Source of the DNA: JANNBN01 sp031430595
GTDB lineage: Bacteria; Actinomycetota; Acidimicrobiia; Acidimicrobiales; JANYDT01
Assembly: GCA_031430595.1 (NCBI GenBank)
Contig: JANPBU010000010.1
Location: forward strand, 186,001-250,000
Length of the DNA: 64,000 bases
Direction: 5' to 3'
The notes beneath the pieces were generated by a model, which was not told the DNA's origin, did not search any database, and saw only the letters and a list, made by a program, of their open reading frames with translations. Every line of letters starts with the position of its first letter. The first letter of the stretch is position 1. Shown one piece after another: positions 17,414 to 24,741 of this stretch. Position numbers and translations under genes: made by a program.

Positions 17414-18766
17414 CTATCCCTTCACTGCTCCGCTGACCAAGCCGCGAACAAAGAATCGTTGCAGTGCGAGGAACACCGTAAGTGGCAGCACCATGGTGAC
17501 GAATGCAGCGGCGGTTAATCGTTGCCACTCTTCCCCCTTTGACCCGGCCAGGCTTACCAGGTGTGCTGTGAGGGGTTTGACGTTATCGCCAGGGGCGAAC
17601 ACAGTTGCGACAGCCAAATCATTCCACACCCACAGAAATTGGAAGATTGCCAACGAGGCCAACGCAGGAACTGACAGCGGCAACACGATGGTGATGAATG
17701 TGCGCATATGGGTTGCTCCGTCGACTCGCGCCGCCTCCATAAGTTCGCGTGGCAGCGAGCCAATGAAGTTTCGGAGGAGGTAGATCGAGATAGGCATACC
17801 AAAGCAGGCATGGGCGAACCACACAGAGATCACGTTGTTTTGCATGAAACCAAGTGGAGGAATTACCGCAAACGAACCAAGGTGCCAACCGTTGTTGATG
17901 AGGCGAAGCAATGGAATAAATGACATTTGCAACGGTACGACGAGCAGTGCGACCGTGGCCAAAAACAAGGTGTTTCGACCCTTGAAGTCCATCCACGCGA
18001 AGCCGTACGCCGCAAATGACGCAATCAGAATTGGAATGAGGGTGCCGACAAGTGTGATCTGAACAGAGTTCCAAAAGAACGCGCCTAGCGAACCCGATAC
18101 CGCGTTTTTATCGAGCACCTCTTTGTAGTTTGCGGTCGTGAACCGAGGGTCAACGGCGATTGGGTCACCTGACTTGAGCTGGTCACCGACCTTCACCTTG
18201 ATGCTTGAAATACCACCGAGGTTCACAATTGCTTTGTCTTTGCTTTCGCCAATCAATTCGACACGGTTCGAACCATCTTTGTTAGGAATGATCTTTGAGA
18301 CTGTGTAATTCTGGATGACCGCTTGTTGCGCCTTCGGGGCTTTGCGATCAGCGGTTACCGGGTCACCGGTCTTGATGCGATCGCCTTGCTTCACCAACAC
18401 GTTCGCGTCTTTGGCGAGGCGAACGGTAACCGGCCCAAACTTCGATGACAGGTCAACGCTTGTTCCGTCGTCTGCAGCGATAATCGAACCAACGGTGAAC
18501 TCGACCGGAACCGACACCTTTTTCGTCGGCACGTCAACGGTCTTGCCCGAAACGACTTCCCACCAAGGTGACGTTTTAATGGCGTTCTCTGAACGAAGTG
18601 AAGAGATGAACAGGCCAGCGGTAGGGATTGTCCAAAAGACGACGATCAAGAAAAGTGCGATTCGACCGAACCACGAAGTCAGACCAGAAACTAAGCCTGG
18701 TATCAGGCCCTCTGGTTTGGCCTTTACCGAGGTGTCTTTAGCAGCGAGAGATTGAGCAGTAGCCAT
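17414..18766 (-). CDS. Carbohydrate ABC transporter permease (MalG type) with a large inserted extracytoplasmic domain
   Basis: A binding-protein-dependent permease with the EAA loop RELMEAARVDGATHMRTF and the C-terminal helices typical of MalG/UgpE subunits. It is 450 residues against the usual 270-300. The extra length lies between the first helix (RIALFLIVVFWTIPTAGLFI) and the second, about residues 65-215. This strand-rich insert contains two related motifs (VKQGDRIKTGDPV and VKVGDQLKSGDPI), resembling a barrel-sandwich fold. The insert would face outside and might contact the binding protein. It is last in the operon after the lipoprotein and MalF-type permease; no ATPase gene is present here. 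Confidence 0.88.
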   Translation of the reverse strand: MATAQSLAAKDTSVKAKPEGLIPGLVSGLTSWFGRIALFLIVVFWTIPTAGLFISSLRSENAIKTSPWWEVVSGKTVDVPTKKVSVPVEFTVGSIIAADDGTSVDLSSKFGPVTVRLAKDANVLVKQGDRIKTGDPVTADRKAPKAQQAVIQNYTVSKIIPNKDGSNRVELIGESKDKAIVNLGGISSIKVKVGDQLKSGDPIAVDPRFTTANYKEVLDKNAVSGSLGAFFWNSVQITLVGTLIPILIASFAAYGFAWMDFKGRNTLFLATVALLVVPLQMSFIPLLRLINNGWHLGSFAVIPPLGFMQNNVISVWFAHACFGMPISIYLLRNFIGSLPRELMEAARVDGATHMRTFITIVLPLSVPALASLAIFQFLWVWNDLAVATVFAPGDNVKPLTAHLVSLAGSKGEEWQRLTAAAFVTMVLPLTVFLALQRFFVRGLVSGAVKG

Positions 18767-18785
18767 ATGAAGTGTCGTCTCTTAA

Positions 18786-19793
18786 TCAGTTCGCGGCTTG
18801 TTCAGCGCGGTAGCTACGGATGTTGAACCACATAATTGGAATCACTGCGATGAAAAGCACCACGGCAAGCGCCGAGCCGTAACCAACACGGTCTGAAGAA
18901 AACGACTCGCGCATCATTGAAGAGGCCACGACATCGGTTTGGAAGTTACCGCCGGTCATTGACTTCACCACATCGAATGCCTTGAGAACCGCAATAGTGA
19001 TGGTGGTCCAGACCACAATCACGCTGGGGCGAATCGAAGGAAGCAACACTTTCCAGAACACTTGGCGCTCATCGGCACCATCGATTCGAGATGCTTCCAG
19101 GTAGTCAGCCGGAACACCTTTGATGGCTGCCGACAACACAACTGTCGCGAAACCCGTCTGTACCCATATCATCACGATCATGAGGAAAAAGGTGTTCAGG
19201 CCGGGCAGCCAAGACCAGTCGGGCACAGTGTTTTGGAGAAATCTATGTGGCCCGAATCCGAGGCCAACGAGAATCTTGTTCAATACGCCGTATTGCGGTT
19301 CGTTTACGGCTTTGTATTGGTAAATGAATTTCCAAACGATGCCGGCCCCTGCGAGCGAGATGGCGTTTGGAAGAAAGATCAGGGCCTTAGCCGCTGCTTC
19401 GCCGCGGTACTTATCGGCCAAGGTCGCAATAGCCACGCCAAGCCCGACACTGAAGGTCGGAACAATCATCACCCACCAAATGTTGTTTCGAATGGTGTTT
19501 CGACCGGCGTCGCCACTGAGCACTTCGGTGTAGTTACGAAACCCGATGAAATTTGTCGATGCCCGAATCTCTTTCGATTCGTTGTTCATGAACGACAAAA
19601 TGATCGTTCGAAACGCTGGGAGCACTAGCCCAATGACCAATAAAAAAATGGCTGGGCCAACAAACACGATTACCCGCAGACGTTCACGCCAACCAGGTGG
19701 AAAGAACCCCGCAACTTGATCGAGTGCGAAGACAAAACCGCAGTAGACCGTGATTGCGAGAACGACAATGCCGAGGGTACGAAGGAGGATCAC
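18786..19793 (-). CDS. Carbohydrate ABC transporter permease (MalF type)
   Basis: 335 residues, about seven hydrophobic helices, EAA loop DYLEASRIDGADERQVFWKVLLP. The GTG start at 19793 is preceded at good distance by AAGGA. It forms the heterodimeric channel with the downstream MalG-type subunit and takes substrate from the lipoprotein encoded upstream. The sugar is unknown, and the ATP-hydrolysing subunit must come from elsewhere. Confidence 0.9.
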   Translation of the reverse strand: MILLRTLGIVVLAITVYCGFVFALDQVAGFFPPGWRERLRVIVFVGPAIFLLVIGLVLPAFRTIILSFMNNESKEIRASTNFIGFRNYTEVLSGDAGRNTIRNNIWWVMIVPTFSVGLGVAIATLADKYRGEAAAKALIFLPNAISLAGAGIVWKFIYQYKAVNEPQYGVLNKILVGLGFGPHRFLQNTVPDWSWLPGLNTFFLMIVMIWVQTGFATVVLSAAIKGVPADYLEASRIDGADERQVFWKVLLPSIRPSVIVVWTTITIAVLKAFDVVKSMTGGNFQTDVVASSMMRESFSSDRVGYGSALAVVLFIAVIPIMWFNIRSYRAEQAAN

Positions 19794-19849
19794 CGTGCAT
19801 CCTTAGAAAAGGCTGAGTAAACGAGCAGGAGAAAAAGGGGATGAAAAAA

Positions 19850-19882
19850 GCGGAGGTACACGCTTCAGCGTGTGACCTCCGC
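19850..19882 (-). terminator. Intercistronic terminator-like hairpin between binding protein and permeases
   Basis: GCGGAGGT-ACACGC (19850-19863) pairs with GCGTGT-(G)-ACCTCCGC (19868-19882) around the loop TTCA, giving 14 pairs with one bulge. On the minus strand the stem is followed by six T. It sits between the binding-protein stop and the MalF-type start. In such operons a hairpin here lowers permease expression relative to the binding protein. Confidence 0.75.
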
Positions 19883-19937
19883 CACATCATGGCACGTTTG
19901 GCGAAACCAATCCGCACGTGCCGTGATTTTGAATAAC

Positions 19938-21380
19938 TTAGGCTTTTGGCCAGCTGGCTTCGATGTCGGCAAGCACCTTGTCGGTGTCTGACGTTCCGTT
20001 TGACCAGTTGTTCATTTCTTTCCAGAATGTTCCGGCGCCAACAGCACCAGGCATGAGGTCAGAGGCGTCAAAGCGGAAGACGGTGGCACCCTGAAGAAGA
20101 GCAAGGAACTGCTTTTCGAGTGGGTCTTTAATGTTGTCGGCGCTGAGACCCTTGTTAGGTGACAGCCAGTTGCCGGCAGAAGCACGGCTGTTTGCGTACT
20201 GAGCCGAAGTGAGATAACGCATGACTGCAGCAACTTCAGGAGCATCACGGAACGCACCGAGCAATTCGCCGCCGCCAAGTACTGGACGGTCAGCTTCGGT
20301 GAGGCCTGGGAAGTAGAAAATGTTGACGTCGCCGTCAGGGCCCTTGGTTGAGCCTTCTGGAAGCATGTTGCCGTAGAAGCTGGCTTGGCGGTGCATGAAG
20401 CACGAGCCGTCGAGCACTCCGGTACCTGATTCTTGGAAGGCAGTTGTTGCGATTGACTTTGGTCCGCCCTTGACGAATGCTTCGCTCAAAAGAATCTTTG
20501 CGGCTTCGTCAGCAACGGCCTTAACCTTCGGGTCGTTGAACGGAATCTCGTGCTTGTACCACTGGTCGTACACGTCGGCACCGTTGACACGGAGCATGAT
20601 GTCTTCCATCCAGTCAGTCATAACCCAGCCAGTGGCTGCGCCCGACTCTGAACCTACGCACCATGGAACGCCGCCATCGTCGACGATCTTCTGGCTGAGT
20701 TCAAGCAATGCTGGCCAGGTCTTCGGGATTTCGTAGCCCTTTTCAGCAAACTTCGCTGGTGAGTACCAAACCATTGACTTGACGTTGGCACCAAACGGAG
20801 GAGCATAGAACTTGCCGTCAACGGTTCCGAGATCAGCCCAACCAGCAATGTGGTTAGCCTTGGTGTAGTCGCCAAGTGCAGGCTGCGCAATGAGCTTGCC
20901 CTTGCGAGCGAGGTCGGCCATAAGACCTGGCTGCGGGATGATTGCGATGTCGGCAGCGTTGCCGCCTTCCGCACGAACGCGAAGCTGTTCTTCGAACTGG
21001 CTTGACGATTCGAGTGCGATGTCGATCCCGGTCTTGGTCTCGAAGTCAGCCCAAGCAGCTTCGAGCTTCTTGGCTTCTTCGTCAAGAATCGACGTGAAGA
21101 GGGTAACTTTTTTACCCTTCATCGACGTTCCGAGTTCCGCAATGATGTCTTCGCCAGCGGCAGCGGCAGCAGGTGCAGTGGTCTCGACGGGGGCTGCGAC
21201 TGTGGTCTCAGCGGCGGCTGGTGTTGTTTCGACCACTTCAGCAGCGGTGGTTTCGGTGGCAGCGGCAGTTTCTGGTGCAGCTTCCGTTACGGCTGGAGCA
21301 CTGCTGCTACCGCCGCACGCCGAAGCGGTGAGTGACATAACGACGAGGGCGCTTGCGGCCCAAGTTGATTTTTTCTTCAT
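19938..21380 (-). CDS. Sugar ABC transporter substrate-binding lipoprotein
   Basis: A 480-residue family-1 type extracellular solute-binding protein. The ATG at 21380 (MKKKSTW) follows AAGGGGAT and gives a lipoprotein signal peptide ending in the lipobox LTASAC. A long Ala/Thr/Glu linker (residues ~25-75) follows, then the binding lobes (KKVTLFTSILDEEAKKLEAAW, and YLTSAQYANSRASAGNWLSPN near the end). It captures a carbohydrate for the two permeases downstream, with a terminator-like hairpin between. The longer frame to 21467 adds 29 non-signal residues and is rejected. Confidence 0.92.
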   Translation of the reverse strand: MKKKSTWAASALVVMSLTASACGGSSSAPAVTEAAPETAAATETTAAEVVETTPAAAETTVAAPVETTAPAAAAAGEDIIAELGTSMKGKKVTLFTSILDEEAKKLEAAWADFETKTGIDIALESSSQFEEQLRVRAEGGNAADIAIIPQPGLMADLARKGKLIAQPALGDYTKANHIAGWADLGTVDGKFYAPPFGANVKSMVWYSPAKFAEKGYEIPKTWPALLELSQKIVDDGGVPWCVGSESGAATGWVMTDWMEDIMLRVNGADVYDQWYKHEIPFNDPKVKAVADEAAKILLSEAFVKGGPKSIATTAFQESGTGVLDGSCFMHRQASFYGNMLPEGSTKGPDGDVNIFYFPGLTEADRPVLGGGELLGAFRDAPEVAAVMRYLTSAQYANSRASAGNWLSPNKGLSADNIKDPLEKQFLALLQGATVFRFDASDLMPGAVGAGTFWKEMNNWSNGTSDTDKVLADIEASWPKA

Positions 21381-21394
21381 GTGATCCCCTTGAT

Positions 21395-21404
21395 GGAACG
21401 TTCC
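21395..21404. promoter_or_regulatory. Operator-like palindrome in the sugar importer leader
   Basis: GGAACGTTCC, a perfect 10-bp palindrome with the central CG typical of LacI-family operators, lies 15 bp upstream of the binding-protein start. LacI-family repression of sugar importers is common, but no such regulator gene is in the window. Confidence 0.4.
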
Positions 21405-21412
21405 CGTGGTGG

Positions 21413-21450
21413 GTGGTCTAGGTACGGTGGGTGGACTGTGGTCTAGGTAC
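21413..21450. repeat. Paired direct repeat upstream of the sugar importer
   Basis: GTGGTCTAGGTAC occurs exactly at 21413-21425 and 21438-21450, 25 bp apart, in the 211-bp gap between the divergent binding-protein and dinG genes. It could be a tandem activator or repressor site; no named regulator is evident. Confidence 0.45.
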
Positions 21451-21591
21451 TGAGACAAACGCCTCATTTTTTAGACTGCCGATTACCCTATCTGAGTTCC
21501 ACCGAAAACGCTTACATTTCTTGAACCGGTTGGAATTTGGCGTTGTTCAAAGCCGCGAAACCCCTCCGAAACCAAACTAGGTTTCACTCCC

Positions 21592-23556
21592 TTGTCTACG
21601 TTGCAGCCAGAAGAGCGAGACGAAACCGATACCGAAACCAGCCGGGCCTTGCGGCGGGTCGCCATGGCCCTTCCGGGGGGCGGTGAACGCCGAGACGGCC
21701 AGCAACAAATGGCTGAGGCCGTGGCGCGTTCAATCATGGCCAACGAGCACGTGGTCGTTCAAGCCGGAACCGGAACCGGCAAGTCGCTCGGATACCTGAT
21801 CCCAAGCATTCTCTCGGGCAAGCGGGTGATCGTTGCAACCGCAACCAAAGCGCTTCAGGATCAGCTGTTTGCCAAAGACCTTCCGTTCCTTGAAGAACAC
21901 CTTGGTACCCGCTTCACATATGCGTTACTCAAAGGTCGATCGAACTATTTCTGTAGTCAGCGGTCATCGGAGTTACTTTCCCAAATGAAAGGAAGCGCTG
22001 GGCAACTTCGCCTTGAAGGTTCATCCATGGCTGCCCCAACTGCGATCGTCGACGAAATCATCAACATCGCGAAATGGGCCGGAACCAGTTCAACCGGCGA
22101 CAGAGCTGAACTGAGCTTCGAGCCGTCGGTGGCAGCGTGGAGTGCTGTGAGCGTTTCGGCAGCCGAGTGTCCCGGCGCCGCTAAATGCCCATCTGGTGAA
22201 GTGTGCTTCGCAGAACGAGCCAGAACCCGAGCGGCTGATGCCGACGTGATCGTCGTTAATATGCACCTCTACGGTCAACATATTCGATCGGGTGGGTACG
22301 TACTTCCCGACCACGAAGTTGTTGTGCTCGACGAAGCTCATGAGCTTGAAGATGTGGTCGCCGATAGCCTCGGGGCTGAAATTTCGGGTTCACGATTCGT
22401 GGCCCTTGCTGGTCGTCTGCGCGCAGTTGTTTCCGACATCGAGCAAAAGGTCGATGTTGGGGTGATCAGCCCGCTACTCGATTCGGCCCTTTCCCCTCAT
22501 GCCGGAAAGGCCATCGAAGGCGGGCCATCAGCGGACCCAGAAATTCGACGGGTACTTAATATGGCCTCCGGCCGAGTTAGGGCCGCGCTCGATGCAGTTC
22601 GAACCGCAGTTCCTGCGGATGCACCCTCCGAAGCCAAGTCACGCCAAACGAGAGCGCTGCAGTCAGCAACCGCACTCGCCGATGAAATCGACGAGGCCTT
22701 ATCTGTTGGACGCGAAGGCTCGGTCGATCAGTTGGCGTGGGTCGAAGCAGCAAACGGAGCTCGTGGGCCCGTGTTGCGAATCAGCCCGATTGAAGTGGGC
22801 CCGATGCTTGACAGCGGGGTGTGGCAGAAGGTCTCGGCGGTGTTGACAAGTGCGACGATTCCTCCACGGATCACTGATCGACTCATGCTTCCCAAAGACC
22901 GAACAGTCGAACTCGACGTTGGCAGCCCCTTCACGTTCGATACCCAAGGCATATTGTATTGCGCTCGACACCTTCCCGACCCCCGTCATGCAACGTATGA
23001 AGCACTCATGCACAAAGAACTTCGTGCGCTTATTACCGCTGCTGGCGGAAGAACACTTGCGCTGTTTACCAGTTGGAAAACCATGAAGGCTGCTGTGGAG
23101 GCATGCCGAGATTTGGCCTTTCCGATTGTCGCTCAGGGCGAGTTACCAAAGGCTGTGCTGGTTCAGCGTTTCGCCGATGACGAAGCCACGTGCCTCTTTG
23201 CCACGATGGGGTTTTGGCAGGGTATTGACGTACCCGGCCGAACGTGCTCACTGGTGGTTATCGACAAATTGCCGTTTAGTCGACCAGACGAGCCTCTGCT
23301 ACTGGCTCGCCGGGAGCGTTGCGGCCCGAAAGCGTTCGAGATGATCGACCTACCGCGGGCGGCCACCCTCTTGGCGCAAGGGGTTGGGCGCCTTATACGC
23401 ACCTCCTCAGACCGTGGCGCAGTTGCGGTTCTCGACCCGCGTTTGAGTACCGCACGCTATGCCCACGACTTGGTCAAAGCGCTTCCCCCGTTAAAGCGGA
23501 CGCGGCACCTGGCTGAGGTTGAAGCATTTCTTAAAGACATCACATCGCAGACGTAA
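21592..23556 (+). CDS. dinG: DinG/YoaA-type ATP-dependent DNA helicase
   Basis: A 654-residue XPD-like superfamily 2 helicase. Walker A is VVQAGTGTGKSLGYLIPS and the DEAH box VVLDEAHELEDV. Between them four cysteines (NYFC, then AECPGAAKCPSGEVC) form the Fe-S cluster site of DinG/XPD. C-terminal motifs include FATMGFWQGIDVPG and LLAQGVGRLIRT. It unwinds forked DNA, R-loops or G-quadruplexes. The start is a TTG at 21592, another TTG lies three codons in, and no ATG suits until residue 25. No LexA box was seen upstream. Confidence 0.92.
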   Translation: MSTLQPEERDETDTETSRALRRVAMALPGGGERRDGQQQMAEAVARSIMANEHVVVQAGTGTGKSLGYLIPSILSGKRVIVATATKALQDQLFAKDLPFLEEHLGTRFTYALLKGRSNYFCSQRSSELLSQMKGSAGQLRLEGSSMAAPTAIVDEIINIAKWAGTSSTGDRAELSFEPSVAAWSAVSVSAAECPGAAKCPSGEVCFAERARTRAADADVIVVNMHLYGQHIRSGGYVLPDHEVVVLDEAHELEDVVADSLGAEISGSRFVALAGRLRAVVSDIEQKVDVGVISPLLDSALSPHAGKAIEGGPSADPEIRRVLNMASGRVRAALDAVRTAVPADAPSEAKSRQTRALQSATALADEIDEALSVGREGSVDQLAWVEAANGARGPVLRISPIEVGPMLDSGVWQKVSAVLTSATIPPRITDRLMLPKDRTVELDVGSPFTFDTQGILYCARHLPDPRHATYEALMHKELRALITAAGGRTLALFTSWKTMKAAVEACRDLAFPIVAQGELPKAVLVQRFADDEATCLFATMGFWQGIDVPGRTCSLVVIDKLPFSRPDEPLLLARRERCGPKAFEMIDLPRAATLLAQGVGRLIRTSSDRGAVAVLDPRLSTARYAHDLVKALPPLKRTRHLAEVEAFLKDITSQT

Positions 23557-23702
23557 CGATCGGAATCGCCGTAGAATGAGTCGTTGCATCGGTCCCTTTC
23601 GAAGCGTGTTTTGGAGGCGGATGTTAGGTTGCTGTTGGTCGGGGCGTGAGGCCGAATATGCGGACCCGACTCGCAATTGATCAATACGGGAGATCATTTT
23701 TG

Positions 23703-24110
23703 ATGACAAAGAGCCAACAGTCCGCAAGTCACAACAACGCTGCAGACCGGGCTTTGGTGGCCGGGTTCGTGAACCCGGCCCTCGAACAAGGTCACGTGGT
23801 AACCAAAGTTCTGGCCAGCAATCTCACCGCTCGGATGGTTGCAGTAAGTGCATGGGTAACGACCGGAGAGCGAATCTCACACAAAATTCTTGCGGACCGA
23901 ATAGGAATGTCGGGTCGGTGGTTGTCGTACCAGTTCCCCGACCAAAACGCGTTGTACGCGTTTCCCCCACCACAACTGGCTTGCGCACTGACTAGCGCCG
24001 CTAAGGACCCAATGCTGAGCCTTGATCGGGAAAGTTTCACGTGGGGCGAAATGGGATCGGGATCGTGGTCGGCCGCGCAGCAATGTTCGGATCCCACCGA
24101 TCACCCTTAA
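23703..24110 (+). CDS. TetR-like N-terminal HTH protein, probably truncated
   Basis: A 135-residue frame. Residues ~45-90 read as a TetR helix-turn-helix domain (GERISHKILADRIGMSGRWL, then SYQFPDQNALYAF). The expected C-terminal ligand-binding domain is absent. After PPPQLACALTSAAKDP the sequence becomes unrelated and its last 74 bp overlap the convergent lipoprotein gene. It is probably a remnant or a short regulator. The ATG at 23703 is chosen because it follows GGGAG; an upstream ATG exists at 23646. Confidence 0.45.
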   Translation: MTKSQQSASHNNAADRALVAGFVNPALEQGHVVTKVLASNLTARMVAVSAWVTTGERISHKILADRIGMSGRWLSYQFPDQNALYAFPPPQLACALTSAAKDPMLSLDRESFTWGEMGSGSWSAAQQCSDPTDHP

Positions 24111-24741
24111 TTGGCTTCACTGTGTACCCATACTTTTTCGCCAAAACAAAAATCGGTGCATCAGGAACAAACCGGCAACGAAACTCAATGTACCGCCCGT
24201 CGAACTCTTCAACAGAACGATCAGTCAAACCCTCCTGCGTCAAATGCCAACCCAAAGTCGGCGAACCAGCCCACTCAACAAACACCGCATACCTCGACTT
24301 CCCAGCACCCCCCCACCCCCTAACAACCCGAGAAAAAATCTCTTCGGCAAACTCGGGGCCTGGTCCGGTACAATATGCGTACACACGGTTCATATTGTTC
24401 TGAAGCATGCGCTCCACATAAAACACGAACAGCTCTTCATCAGTCACACCAACACCACCGTTACCATCACGAAGAGTCCCAACACCCGAACCCTGCCCAG
24501 GAACCGGCACCAACGCAGGCCCACCATTACCCGCCGGCACAGCACCAGCAAACTCGGTAACAAACCCCGGCGGCGTATCGCTCGTCAACCCCGACGCAAC
24601 AACCGCCCGCCGAGCAGCCACCGAGTCATAATCAGTCCCCCGAACACGCGACACCACACCACACCCGGAAGAAGCCAACAGCGCGACTATCACTGGCGAC
24701 ACGACGAGCCTGGACGCAACTGCCCGCCTTCGAGTTGTCAC
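24037..24741 (-). CDS. Putative lipoprotein of unknown function
   Basis: A 234-residue protein starting at a GTG that overlaps the stop of the upstream SGNH gene by 4 bp (GTGA), so it is translationally coupled. The N-terminus VTTRRRAVASRLV is followed by a hydrophobic segment and a lipobox-like LLASSGCG. A Gly/Pro-rich segment leads to a C-terminal domain (DEELFVFYVERMLQNN and DGRYIEFRCRFVPDAPI). No family recognised. The shared operon suggests it works at the envelope with the SGNH/RCC1 proteins. The frame extends upstream to 24885 but that part lies inside the SGNH gene. Confidence 0.7.
   Translation of the reverse strand: MTTRRRAVASRLVVSPVIVALLASSGCGVVSRVRGTDYDSVAARRAVVASGLTSDTPPGFVTEFAGAVPAGNGGPALVPVPGQGSGVGTLRDGNGGVGVTDEELFVFYVERMLQNNMNRVYAYCTGPGPEFAEEIFSRVVRGWGGAGKSRYAVFVEWAGSPTLGWHLTQEGLTDRSVEEFDGRYIEFRCRFVPDAPIFVLAKKYGYTVKPIKGDRWDPNIAARPTTIPIPFRPT

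Noticed and set aside
18258..18267. Palindrome GGTTCGAACC as a second LexA box
   Set aside because: It lies inside the permease coding region and has the wrong arm order and spacing for an SOS box.
20890..21384. 164-codon plus-strand frame opposite the binding lipoprotein
   Set aside because: It mirrors the Ala/Thr-rich linker of the lipoprotein and has no independent support.
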